Shown: positions 45,820 through 53,767 of the stretch, piece by piece
Numbering within the stretch: position 1 is the stretch's first letter
Layout: the number at the start of each line of letters is the position of its first letter
Source of the DNA: Rubrivirga marina
GTDB lineage: Bacteria > Bacteroidota > Rhodothermia > Rhodothermales > Rubricoccaceae
NCBI RefSeq assembly: GCF_002283365.1
Contig: NZ_MQWD01000001.1
Coordinates: forward strand, 2,072,944 to 2,136,943
Length of the DNA stretch: 64,000 bases
Reading direction: 5' to 3'
Program-made: the position numbers and the translations under genes
The notes under the pieces: model-generated
The model's database searches: none
What the model was told of the DNA's origin: nothing
Seen by the model: only the letters and a program-made list of their open reading frames with translations

Positions 45820-46273
45820 CCACCTCGGGCACGCCGTCGAGCCAGCCGGCGTCGATCACGCCCCAGAGGCCGACGGCGATGGCCTCGGCCGCGTCGTGGC
45901 GGAGGCTCCCTTTCGGGCGCGGCGCTCCGCTCCACTCGATGACGGCCCGCGCGAGGCCGTCGGCGGCGTCTTTGGCGTCGGTGCCCGAGCGCTGCTCGCG
46001 GGGGAGGAGGAGCGCCCGCCGCCACACGCCTGCGTCGATCACGCGGACCCGCCGGCCGGCGCGCTCGCCGGCCTTTTTCCAGATGTCGGCGATGTCGCCG
46101 CCGCCCTCGAGGACGAGCCGCTGCGCGTCGGCGTGGTCGCCCAGGACGGAGCCGGCGGCGCGGCGGAGGCGGGCCCGCGTCCCGAGGTTCTGCGAGCGGT
46201 ACGAGACGAGCCGCCCGTCGCGCCTGTAGAGCGCGAGGCCGGTGCGGAGCCCGAGGTCGACGGCGAGGAGCAG
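45806..46273 (-). CDS. RuvC/RNase H-fold protein, probable non-ATG start
   Basis: The minus-strand frame from 46273 to 45806 reads LLLAVDLGLRTGLALYRRDG, then VLEGGGDIADIWKKAGERAG, VRVIDAGVWRRALLLPREQR, SGTDAKDAADGLARAVIEWS and HDAAEAIAVGLWGVIDAGW. Asp in AVDLG, Glu in VLEGGGD and Asp in HDAAEAIAVG are in the order of RuvC-like nucleases. No ATG or GTG precedes AVDLG; a CTG at 46273 fits the usual MLLA(I/V)DLG beginning, while GTG at 46042 would remove the first catalytic Asp. About 155 residues. Function in DNA metabolism is inference. It is convergent with, and overlaps, the ACT gene by 14 bp. Confidence 0.6.
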   Translation of the reverse strand: MLLAVDLGLRTGLALYRRDGRLVSYRSQNLGTRARLRRAAGSVLGDHADAQRLVLEGGGDIADIWKKAGERAGRRVRVIDAGVWRRALLLPREQRSGTDAKDAADGLARAVIEWSGAPRPKGSLRHDAAEAIAVGLWGVIDAGWLDGVPEVVSRR

Positions 46274-46330
46274 GGGAGGGGCGAGGGCAGAAAGGAGAGG
46301 AAGGGGCGTCCGCGGAAACGTTCCGCCGGC

Positions 46331-46359
46331 CCCGCTCGCCTCGGCGTCGAGGCGGGCCG
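46331..46359 (-). terminator. hairpin, CCGCCTCGG family, after the nucleoside transporter gene
   Basis: cgcctcg (46337-46343) and cgaggcg (46348-46354) pair around GCGT, with further partial pairing outside. It is 12 nt beyond the stop at 46371. Confidence 0.55.
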
Positions 46360-46370
46360 ACTCTTTGGGC

Positions 46371-47762
46371 TCAGCCCAGGAGCACGCCGGCGATGGTGGC
46401 CGTCATGAGGTTGGCGAGCGTGCCGGCCAGGACGGCCCGGAGCCCGAGCGAGGCGATCTCGCCCGTCCGTTCCGGCGCGAGCGGACCGATCCCGCCGATC
46501 TGAATCCCGATCGACGACAGGTTGGCGAAGCCGCACAGCGCGAACGTCGCCATCACGATCGTCTTCGGGTCGAGCCCGCCCGCCCCGATGGCGTCGGCGA
46601 GCTGGCTGTAGGCAACGAACTCGTTGGCGATCACCTTCGTCCCGAGGAACCCGCCGAACGTCGTGATGTCGGCCGTGGGAACGCCGATGAGCCAGGCGAC
46701 CGGCGCCAGCGCGACGCCGAGGATGCTCTCCAGCGTCATCGTGTAGCCGAACAGGCCGGCGGCCCAGTCGATGATGCCGTTGAGCATGGCGATGAGCGCG
46801 AGGAACGCGATGAGCATCGCGCCGATGTTGAGCGCCAGTTGGAGCCCGTCGGCGGCGCCGGTGGCCGCGGCGTCGATGATGTTCTTCGGCCCCTCGTCCA
46901 CGATGTCCTCGACGGTCGCCTCGTGGGCCACGTCGCTGGCGGTGGCGGGTTGCGTGGCCTCGCCGGCGTCCGTCTCCATGGGGACCGCGGCGTCCGTGAC
47001 CGGCTCGCGCTCGGGGACGAGGATCTTGGCGAGGACGAGCGCGGCCGGCGCGGCCATCACGCTCGCCCCGAGGAGTTGCTCGGCGAACAGTTGTTGGCCG
47101 GCCTCGACGGCGATCCCGGCCACGCTCGCGTAGCGCTCGCCGAGGAACGCGACGTACGAGGCGAGCACGCCGCCCGCGATGGTCGCCATCCCGCCCGTCA
47201 TGACGGCCATGAGCTCCGAGCGCGTCAGCCGCTTGATGTACGGCTTGATGACGAGCGGGGCCTCGGTCTGCCCCACGAAGATGTTCGCGCTGACCGACAG
47301 CGACTCCGGCCCGCTCGTCCCGAGCGCCCGCCGGACGACATACGCCACGCCCCGGACGATCCACTGCATCACGCCGAGGTAGTACAGGATCGACATCAGC
47401 GCCGCGAACACGATGACGGTCGGGAGGACGTAGGCGAAGAAGAAGAAGCCCAGCGAGCCCTCCGCGCCCGGCGACAGCGCGAGCGTCCCGAACACGAACG
47501 TCGCGCCGGCCTCGACCGCCGACAGGAACCGGACGAACAGCCCCGCGATCCACGCGAACGCCGCCTTTGGCCAGCCGAACGGGGCGAACGTCTCGGCGAG
47601 CACCTCGCCCTTCAGGAAGAGGACCGCGAACACGAGCTGGAGCAGCACGCCCGCCCCGACGGTCCGCCAGCTGATCCGGCGGCGGTCGGACGAGAGGGCG
47701 AAGGCGATGGCGAGGATGCCGAGGAGGCCGAGGAGGCCGCGGCCGATCGAGACGAGGTCCAT
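46371..47762 (-). CDS. nupC: concentrative nucleoside transporter (CNT/NupC family)
   Basis: 463 residues with about ten to twelve membrane helices. Family marks: FVFGTLALSPG, SVSANIFVGQTEAPLVIKPY (nucleoside and cation site), LMAVMTGGMATIAGGVLASY, VIANEFVAYSQLAD and FALCGFANLSSIGIQIGGIG. It imports nucleosides with Na+ or H+. An acidic insert of about 50 residues (DAAVPMETDAGEATQPATAS, HEATVEDIVDEGPKNI) lies between helices near residue 270, longer than in E. coli NupC. ATG at 47762 follows a TATCTTC box. Confidence 0.93.
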   Translation of the reverse strand: MDLVSIGRGLLGLLGILAIAFALSSDRRRISWRTVGAGVLLQLVFAVLFLKGEVLAETFAPFGWPKAAFAWIAGLFVRFLSAVEAGATFVFGTLALSPGAEGSLGFFFFAYVLPTVIVFAALMSILYYLGVMQWIVRGVAYVVRRALGTSGPESLSVSANIFVGQTEAPLVIKPYIKRLTRSELMAVMTGGMATIAGGVLASYVAFLGERYASVAGIAVEAGQQLFAEQLLGASVMAAPAALVLAKILVPEREPVTDAAVPMETDAGEATQPATASDVAHEATVEDIVDEGPKNIIDAAATGAADGLQLALNIGAMLIAFLALIAMLNGIIDWAAGLFGYTMTLESILGVALAPVAWLIGVPTADITTFGGFLGTKVIANEFVAYSQLADAIGAGGLDPKTIVMATFALCGFANLSSIGIQIGGIGPLAPERTGEIASLGLRAVLAGTLANLMTATIAGVLLG

Positions 47763-47784
47763 GCGGGCGGGTGTGGGAAGCCGC

Positions 47785-47791
47785 GAAGATA
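47785..47791 (-). promoter_or_regulatory. TATCTTC -7-like box before nupC
   Basis: TATCTTC on the minus strand, 22 nt before the ATG at 47762. Confidence 0.4.
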
Positions 47792-47886
47792 CCGGGTGCC
47801 AGAGCCGGCCTGCTCTGCCGGTGCCTCCGCCTCGGTCCCGTCGTGGAGGGCGTCGCTTCCTGGCGCCCGAGAGTCCCTCCCCTGGC

Positions 47887-48030
47887 CGGCTCCTCCACGT
47901 GTTCCACGGCGACGCCGGAACGCGTACGGAGGTCGGCCTCGTCGTCGGCTACTTCGACCAGTCGCACCTCATCCGGGACTTCCGGACGCTCGCCGGCATG
48001 ACGCCGGGCGCCTACCGCCACCGGCGCGCC
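47887..48030 (+). pseudogene. 3' remnant of an AraC-family regulator
   Basis: From about 47935 the plus-strand frame reads GLVVGYFDQSHLIRDFRTLA then GMTPGAYRHRR, the C-terminal helix-turn-helix of AraC regulators. The ~15 residues before it are degenerate and no N-terminal domain or start is found back to the nupC start. The frame runs on without a stop into the next remnant. I read it as the tail of a deleted regulator gene, the second such tail in this window (compare 12213). Confidence 0.6.
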
Positions 48031-48043
48031 ACGCCGGGCGAAC

Positions 48044-48311
48044 GGCGCTGCTGGAGTGGGAGGCCACGTTCGAGCGGCTGCTCGGGCTCGTTCGCCCTGG
48101 CGGCCGCGTCGTCCTGTTCGACGTGTTCGCGGCGGAGCGGACCCCAACCACGCGGTCCGTCGAGCTCGTCGCGCGTGCCGACCTCTCCCGCCAGACGTGG
48201 CGTCCGCTGGCCGAGGCCACCGTCGACTTCGAGCGGGTACTCCTCCCGGCCGACCCGAAGGCGTTCGGCGGCGAGCTCTACGTGGCGTCTGGGACGCGTC
48301 CCCCGTCGTAG
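48044..48311 (+). pseudogene. 3' remnant of a SAM-dependent methyltransferase
   Basis: The frame ending at 48311 reads LLEWEATFERLLGLVRPGGR, VVLFDVFAAERTPTTRSVEL, VARADLSRQTWRPLAEATVD, then FGGELYVASGTRP. LxRPGGRVVLFDVF and the following basic/aromatic pattern match the end of UbiE-like class I methyltransferases. The Rossmann glycine motif and the start are missing; the piece follows the AraC tail directly with a frame change near 48035. Deletion joining two genes is the simplest reading. A downstream hairpin (48318) survives. Confidence 0.55.
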
Positions 48312-48317
48312 CCCCCT

Positions 48318-48337
48318 CCGCCTCGGCGCCGAGGCGG
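48318..48337. terminator. 20-bp perfect palindrome, CCGCCTCGG family
   Basis: ccgcctcggc followed by gccgaggcgg, between the methyltransferase remnant (stop 48311) and the convergent helicase stop (48344). Confidence 0.65.
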
Positions 48338-48343
48338 GCCGGG

Positions 48344-50179
48344 TCAGAGGAGCCGTCCCGCGCGGAGCGAGCGCTCCAGCCACGTCATCTTCTTCGCCAG
48401 CTCGACCACGCTCGCGTCGGCTTGCGCCTGCCCGCGGACCTGGCGCTTCCACGCGGCGTGGACCTCGCGGACCGACACGTCGGCGGCGTAGCTCAGCTCC
48501 TTCGCCAGCTCGGCGCACGCCTGGCGGAGCTCGCGCTCGCGCGCGGCCATGTCGACGGCGACCGGGCGGGGGCGCTCCTGCGGGACCTCGCGGTGGAAGT
48601 CGGCCGAGGACCGGTAGCCGGGCATCTGCTCCAGCGACAGCGTCTGGCTGTTCCCTTGGCGGACCGACTTGAGCTCCCAGACGCTGTGATCGGTCGGCTC
48701 GACGGTGGCGCCCTCGCCGCCCCCCTGGCCGCCCTTCGACGTCTTCGTGCCCAGCTTCTCCTCCGCCGCGATCCAGCGGAGCGTCTCGGCCACGCCCGAG
48801 TCCTCGGCCGCGTAGAGGTCGCACGTGTTGGCCTCCTCGGGCCACTGTGGGACGTAGCGCATCCCGCGGAACACCTGCTGCATCGTCTTGCCGACGGCCC
48901 GGACGAGGTCGGCCTTCACGAGCACCGAGATCGGCTTGATGTCCGTGCCCTCGCCGATCATGTCGACCTGGACCATCACGTCGATCTGGCCGCGGCGGTA
49001 GGCGTCGAGCAACTCCTGCCGCTCGCCGGCCGGGACGTCCTGGCCGATGCGGGCGCTCCGGACGTCCGGGAACTGGCGACGGACGAAGTCGAGGATGGCG
49101 GCGGCGTGCGCGTTGCTCATCCCGATGACGAGCATCTGGTGGTCGCGGTAGCCCGAGAAGCTGCCGGATCGCGCCATCTGCCGCGCCAGCGCTCCGCGCT
49201 TCTGGGCGAACCGCTCGAACGCCGGCCGGAGGAGCGTGTCGAGGTAGACCTCGTGGAACCGGAGCTTCCGCCGGGCGAGGTAGGCGTCGACGTCGCGGCT
49301 CGCCTCGGGGTCGTCGCGGAGGGCGGCCAGCGAGACCTCGACCTCCTCGCCCGTGTCGGTCCGCACCATCCGCACGGCGTAGTCGACGACGTGGGCGTCG
49401 ACGCGCTTGAGGATGCCGCCCTCGGCGTGCGCCTCGCGCATCCCGACCTCGTGGAGCGCCTCGTAGTACTCGAACCCCTCGGCGTCGGTCGTGACGGGCA
49501 CGCCGAACAGCGACTTGTTGTCGCTCCGCATCGGGGTGCCCGAGAGGGCCACCGAGGCGGCGTGGGGGAACTTCTCGATGGCCCTCGCCCACGTCCCGTC
49601 GTCGGCGAGGTGGTGGACCTCGTCGAACACGAAGAGGGCCTTGGCGCGGCGGCAGTACTCGACGAGCGCCTCGTTGCCGCGCTCGCCGCTCGCGTACTGG
49701 TAGGTCGTCACCACGACCTCAGTGTCGAGGTTCTTGAGGAAGACGCGGTCCGAGTCGGCCGAGCAGAAACTGACGGGCGGGGCGCCGAGCCAGTGGAACA
49801 CCTGGGCGAGCTCGTCGGCGTCGGCGTACTGGTCGCGGAGGTTGCCACGGGGGACGAACACGACGAGCCGGTCGCAGATGCCGAGCGCGCGGGCGACGGC
49901 GTAGCTCGCGAGCGCGGTGATGGTCTTGCCGTAGCCCGGGACGAACACGCCGAGCGCGTTCCGCTCGCCGGACTGGAGCGCCTCGGCCCACCGCTCCAGG
50001 AACGTCCGCTGGCCCTCCCGCAGCGCGAACCCGTCGCGCGGCTGGATGCCCGGGAGGGCCAGCGGACGTTCCTGGAGCGGCGCTGGCGGCAGCGGGCGGG
50101 CGGGGGAAGACAACGGGCGATCTGCGGGGGGCACCCAACCTAGGCACGCCCGAGGCGACAGCGCCGTGTCAGGACTCAC
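48344..50179 (-). CDS. superfamily 2 DEAD/DEAH-like helicase
   Basis: 611 residues if the GTG at 50179 is used. RecA domain 1: FVPGYGKTITALASYAVARA (Walker A with Tyr before GKT), VVVTTYQYASG, FVFDEVHHLADD (DEVH), ALSGTPMRSDNKS (motif III). RecA domain 2: MLVIGMSNAHAAAILDFVRR, DVMVQVDMIGEGTDIKPISV and QVFRGMRYVP (motif VI-like). The C-terminal ~120 residues are helical. The class resembles helicases found in phage-defence or repair loci, but it is alone here. The first ~50 residues are proline-rich and overlie the 30-bp inverted repeat, so the true N-terminus is uncertain. Confidence 0.82.
   Translation of the reverse strand: MSPDTALSPRACLGWVPPADRPLSSPARPLPPAPLQERPLALPGIQPRDGFALREGQRTFLERWAEALQSGERNALGVFVPGYGKTITALASYAVARALGICDRLVVFVPRGNLRDQYADADELAQVFHWLGAPPVSFCSADSDRVFLKNLDTEVVVTTYQYASGERGNEALVEYCRRAKALFVFDEVHHLADDGTWARAIEKFPHAASVALSGTPMRSDNKSLFGVPVTTDAEGFEYYEALHEVGMREAHAEGGILKRVDAHVVDYAVRMVRTDTGEEVEVSLAALRDDPEASRDVDAYLARRKLRFHEVYLDTLLRPAFERFAQKRGALARQMARSGSFSGYRDHQMLVIGMSNAHAAAILDFVRRQFPDVRSARIGQDVPAGERQELLDAYRRGQIDVMVQVDMIGEGTDIKPISVLVKADLVRAVGKTMQQVFRGMRYVPQWPEEANTCDLYAAEDSGVAETLRWIAAEEKLGTKTSKGGQGGGEGATVEPTDHSVWELKSVRQGNSQTLSLEQMPGYRSSADFHREVPQERPRPVAVDMAARERELRQACAELAKELSYAADVSVREVHAAWKRQVRGQAQADASVVELAKKMTWLERSLRAGRLL
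49991..50080. repeat. perfect 30-bp inverted repeat inside the helicase 5' end
   Basis: ccgctccaggaacgtccgct followed by ggccctcccg (49991-50020) is exactly repeated in inverted orientation at 50051-50080, with a 30-nt spacer. One arm encodes the expected EGQRTFLERW of the helicase; the other encodes the odd stretch LQERPLALPG before it. Confidence 0.85.
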
Positions 50180-50283
50180 GAATTCCCGTCGCCGCCGGCC
50201 AGCGTGGGAGAGTCCTCGAGAGCCATCGTGCCTTAACTCCGGGTCAAACAGGGCGATGCTCCTGGCGAACGGTCCTCACGCCC

Positions 50284-50688
50284 ATGCTGACCCAACTCGT
50301 CTACGCCTCGTCCGCCGTCGGCGCGCTCAGCGGCGACGACCTCGCCCAGATCCTGCGCGCGAGTCGAGCGAGGAACGGCGCGGCCGCCGTGACGGGCGCG
50401 TTGCTCTATCACGAGGGCAACATCATGCAGGTGCTCGAAGGCTCGCCCGAGGCGGTCGAGGCCGTCTACACCCGCGTTGAGGCCGACCCCCGCCACCGCG
50501 GCGTCATCATGCTGTACCGGGCCTCCGCCGAGGAGCGCGCGTTCCCCGACTGGTCGATGGGGCTCGTCCGGCCGGAGGACGTCGCAGGCGAACGCGACGG
50601 CGTCCACTCGTTGTTCGACGTGGCCGTGCCGGGTCCGGACCGCGCGCGGCGCTTGCTCCACGCCTTCCGCGCGCTCGTCAGCCGCTGA
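50284..50688 (+). CDS. BLUF blue-light photoreceptor protein
   Basis: 134 residues, a stand-alone BLUF domain that binds FAD. MLTQLVYASSAVG has the key Tyr7; RNGAAAVTGALLYHEGNIMQ then VLEG gives Asn31 and Gln49, the residues that rearrange on light; HRGVIMLYRASAEERAFPDW then SMG gives Trp90 and Met92. The C-terminal ~30 residues form helices that could pass the signal on. No output domain is fused and no partner gene is obvious. It is divergent from the helicase gene. Confidence 0.93.
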   Translation: MLTQLVYASSAVGALSGDDLAQILRASRARNGAAAVTGALLYHEGNIMQVLEGSPEAVEAVYTRVEADPRHRGVIMLYRASAEERAFPDWSMGLVRPEDVAGERDGVHSLFDVAVPGPDRARRLLHAFRALVSR

Positions 50689-50694
50689 CGAGCG

Positions 50695-50726
50695 CGCCCG
50701 CCTCGGCGGGCGGGTCGAGGTGGGCG
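50695..50726. terminator. hairpin, CCGCCTCGG family, between BLUF and the outer-membrane protein gene
   Basis: cgcccgcctcg (50695-50705) and cgaggtgggcg (50716-50726) pair with a 10-nt loop, between the convergent stops at 50688 and 50742. Confidence 0.6.
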
Positions 50727-50741
50727 GACCGAGACGAGAGG

Positions 50742-51629
50742 CTACGGCTGCCAGGTCAGTCCGGCGCCGAGGAAGACGGTCGTCGCCGCCACCGTGTCGG
50801 TCTGGCCACCGGCCTCGTAGGAGAGCGAGGCGAACGCGGCCGAGAGGCCCGCGTCGACGGCCAGCGACGGCGAGAAGAAGTACCGGACGCCGCCCTCGAC
50901 CTCGCCCGCGGGGCCGGTGTAGTCGACCGAGCCGGTGGCGCCCGAGGTCGCGTCGGCGGAGTAGGTCGCCGTCTGGAACTCGACCCCGGCGCCGACGAAC
51001 GGCACGAGCTGGGCCCGCCCGCCGCCGAAGTGGTACCGCCCGCCGAGGCCCGCGCGCCCGAGCTGGAGGTCGTAGGGCGCGTCGCCAGTGGCCGAGGACC
51101 CGCTGAGCTGGGCGTGAACCGAGAGCGTTGGTGACACCCCGTAGCTCAGGGTGAGGGCGCCGCCGCCGCCGCTGAACGAGTCGTCATCGTCGTCGGAGTA
51201 GCCGAGGGCGTGGGCGCCGAACGAGACGGAAAACCCGTCGCGGGTGGAGGCCACCGCGCCACCGGTGCGCGCCGGGGCCGGCCGGCCCCGCCGCATCTCG
51301 CTCACGAGGCGGACGAACGGGGGCGGGTCGAGGGCCGGGTCGGGCTCGTAGTTCGGGGCCACCTCGAGAAGGGATGCGACGGCCTCGCGGGCGTCGGCCT
51401 CGCGGTCCTTCCCGATGTAGCTCAGGCCGATGAGCCGGTAGGCTGCGCGGCGCTCCTCGATCGAGAACGCGTCGGCCTCCAGGCAGGTCGTCAGCCGGTC
51501 GATCGTCTGGTCGAACTCGCCGGACTGGTAGCTCGACTGGGCCCGGTCGAGGGCCTGGGTGCAGTTCTGGGCCGCGGCCGGGGTGAGGGCGAGGGCCGCG
51601 AGCAGGGCGGCGAGGGGGAGGCGCGTCAT
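50742..51629 (-). CDS. outer-membrane beta-barrel protein with TPR-like N-terminus, end of the phospho-signalling operon
   Basis: 295 residues; signal peptide MTRLPLAALLAALALTPAAA. Residues ~22-110 are helical and TPR-like (QALDRAQSSYQSGEFDQTID, AYRLIGLSYIGKDREADARE). From ~125 the sequence is an eight-strand-type barrel (DGFSVSFGAHALGYSDDDDD, LSVHAQLSGSSATG, LGGRYHFGGGRAQLVPFVGA, GVEFQTATYSAD, AATTVFLGAGLTWQP) ending in a Trp strand. The ATG at 51629 overlaps the upstream kinase stop by 4 bp, so it is translationally coupled to the kinase. Role unknown; a surface output or structural partner is possible. Confidence 0.85.
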   Translation of the reverse strand: MTRLPLAALLAALALTPAAAQNCTQALDRAQSSYQSGEFDQTIDRLTTCLEADAFSIEERRAAYRLIGLSYIGKDREADAREAVASLLEVAPNYEPDPALDPPPFVRLVSEMRRGRPAPARTGGAVASTRDGFSVSFGAHALGYSDDDDDSFSGGGGALTLSYGVSPTLSVHAQLSGSSATGDAPYDLQLGRAGLGGRYHFGGGRAQLVPFVGAGVEFQTATYSADATSGATGSVDYTGPAGEVEGGVRYFFSPSLAVDAGLSAAFASLSYEAGGQTDTVAATTVFLGAGLTWQP

Positions 51630-53767
51630 GGCGTCTGGAGAGGAGAGAGGGTGAGCGTGATGCGGGAGGGGGCGCGGCCGGCCTCGACCGTGACCGTCTG
51701 CGAGGCCGGCGCGAAGCCGTCGCGCTCGACCCCGATCGTGTGGCGCCCCGGTGGGACCGTCACCACGGCCGGCGTGTAGCGCCCCGTCGGCCGCCCGTCG
51801 AGGAGGATCTCGGCGTTGTTGGGGTCCGAGACGACGGTGACCTCGGCCGGCGTGGCGAACTGGAGGCGGACGTCGGCCGTCTCGCCGGCCCGCACGCGGA
51901 CCGTCTCGGTCAGCTCGCCGAACTCGGGGTGGGTGGCGCGGACGGTGTAGGTGCCGGGCGCGAGGTCGGCGGTCACGGGCGCGTTCGTGCCCCGCGCCAG
52001 CCGCCGCCCGTCGATGTACACGTCGCCGAAGGGGCGGACGAGGACGCGGGCCGTGCCGGTCCGCGGCGCTGCGGGCTCGGCCGGCGCAGGCCGAGACTCA
52101 ATGTGCTCGGGTGGGGCTGGCTCTTGGCGCTCCGTCGCGCGTCGCTCCTCCACCCGCCGGGGTAGCTCCGCTGGCGACGGGGACCGGGAGGTCTCCGGCG
52201 GGGGGCGCTCGGCACTCGAGGCGGCGTCGGCCGGCGCGATCGTCTCCCCCGGCCCCGCAGTCTCGGGCGAGCCGATGGCCGGGCCGTCCGGCCGTGCCGG
52301 CACGGGTTGGAGGGCCCGCGGCACGGGCTCGAGCGCGGATACCGAGCCCTCTCCCCGAGCCTCGGCGATCGGCTCGGCGGTGAGCGGGTCGGCCCCCCCG
52401 TTCGGCCAGACCGCCCACGCGGCCGCGGCCAGCAGCACGCCGGCGGCCGCCGCCAGCGCCGGCCGGGGGAGCGCGGCGACCCGGTCCCGGAGCGTCGGCT
52501 GCGGGGACCAGTCCCCACCCGGAGTCGGCACGGGCGCCGTCATGCCCGCGGGCGCGATCCGCGTCGGCGGCACGACGCGGGGCGCGGGGCCCGGAGTACC
52601 GCCCTCCGGGACGGCGAGGACGGTGGGTGACGGCCGCCGATCGTCGCCAGAGCGCAGGGCGTCGACGGATTCTGGTGCGTCTACCTCGGTCTCCTGCGAC
52701 GGAGCGATCGTCGTTTCAGGAGGCGATGTTGGGGTCTCCGACGAGATCTCCGAGGTCGAGTCCGCGACCGCCGAGAGGCTGGTCGAGGCGGGCTCGGTGG
52801 CGTCCTTCCCCCGATCGCCCGGCTCAGGGCCCTCGCGAGCGCGAGGGGCCGGCGCGGCGACGGTGGCCTTTGGAGGGCGCTGCGGTTGTCGCTGGCCGCT
52901 CGGCTCCGCAGCTTCCGGTTCCGAGGGCGTCGGGATCGGGTCCGCGAGCGGTGCGTCGAGCGCCACGTCCGCCAGCGCGGCGCGGAAGGCGGCGACGGAC
53001 GGGTGGCGGTCGGCCGGGTCCTTGGCGAGCGCCGTCAGGAGGGCGGCCTCGACCGCCTCGGGGAGGCCGGGGACGAGGTGTCGCGGCGACGGCGGGGCGG
53101 CCTGGAGGTGCGCCTGCATCGTCTCGAACGCGCTCTCGGCCTCGAACGGGACGCGGCCCGTCACCATCTCGTACAGCATCACGCCGAGCGCGTAGACGTC
53201 CGTCCGCGCGTCGACCTCGCGGGCGCGGACCTGCTCGGGGGCCATGTACTCGGCCGTCCCGATGGCGTGGCGGGTCTGGGTCATCCGCGTCGAGCCGAGG
53301 AGCCGGGCGATCCCGAAGTCCATGGCCTTGACGGTCCCGCCCGGCGTCAGCATGAAGTTGGCCGGCTTCACGTCACGGTGGACGATCCCGCGGCGGTGGG
53401 CGTGCTCCAGCCCTTGGAGGGCCTGGTCGAACAGGGCGAGCGCGCGGCCCACGGGCAGGCGGCCCTCGCGGTGGAGGAGGGCCTCGAACGTCTCGCCCTC
53501 GACGAACTCCATGACCATGTAGAGGTCGTCGCCGTCGCGGTGGAGCGCGTAGAGCGTGGCGATGTGCGGGTCGAGGAGCCGCGCGAGCGTCCGGGCCTCC
53601 TGCCGGAACCGCTCGACGTGCTGCGGCGAGGCGGCGACGTCGGCGCGGAGGGCCTTCACCGCGACGGGCCGGTCGAGCATGAGGTCGAGCCCGCGGTAGA
53701 CGGTCCCCATGCCGCCCTTGCCGAGGAGCGACTCGATGCGGTACGTCCCGATGACGCGGCCGATCAT
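51626..53767 (-). CDS. transmembrane Ser/Thr protein kinase with PEGA domains
   Basis: 713 residues. Kinase domain 1-270: GKGGMGTVYRG (16-26), Lys38, catalytic HRDVKPANFM (130-139), DFGIARLLGS (150-159), APEQ (~176). A long proline/threonine/glutamate-rich linker (270-435) leads to one membrane helix (LAAAAGVLLAAAAWAVWPNG, ~440-460), then another linker and two PEGA beta-sandwiches (~590-713: GTARVLVRPFGDVYIDGRRL, PAEVTVVSDPNNAEILLDGR). The PEGA part would lie in the periplasm and may sense surface structures. The start overlaps the PP2C stop by 4 bp. Confidence 0.94.
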   Translation of the reverse strand: MIGRVIGTYRIESLLGKGGMGTVYRGLDLMLDRPVAVKALRADVAASPQHVERFRQEARTLARLLDPHIATLYALHRDGDDLYMVMEFVEGETFEALLHREGRLPVGRALALFDQALQGLEHAHRRGIVHRDVKPANFMLTPGGTVKAMDFGIARLLGSTRMTQTRHAIGTAEYMAPEQVRAREVDARTDVYALGVMLYEMVTGRVPFEAESAFETMQAHLQAAPPSPRHLVPGLPEAVEAALLTALAKDPADRHPSVAAFRAALADVALDAPLADPIPTPSEPEAAEPSGQRQPQRPPKATVAAPAPRAREGPEPGDRGKDATEPASTSLSAVADSTSEISSETPTSPPETTIAPSQETEVDAPESVDALRSGDDRRPSPTVLAVPEGGTPGPAPRVVPPTRIAPAGMTAPVPTPGGDWSPQPTLRDRVAALPRPALAAAAGVLLAAAAWAVWPNGGADPLTAEPIAEARGEGSVSALEPVPRALQPVPARPDGPAIGSPETAGPGETIAPADAASSAERPPPETSRSPSPAELPRRVEERRATERQEPAPPEHIESRPAPAEPAAPRTGTARVLVRPFGDVYIDGRRLARGTNAPVTADLAPGTYTVRATHPEFGELTETVRVRAGETADVRLQFATPAEVTVVSDPNNAEILLDGRPTGRYTPAVVTVPPGRHTIGVERDGFAPASQTVTVEAGRAPSRITLTLSPLQTP

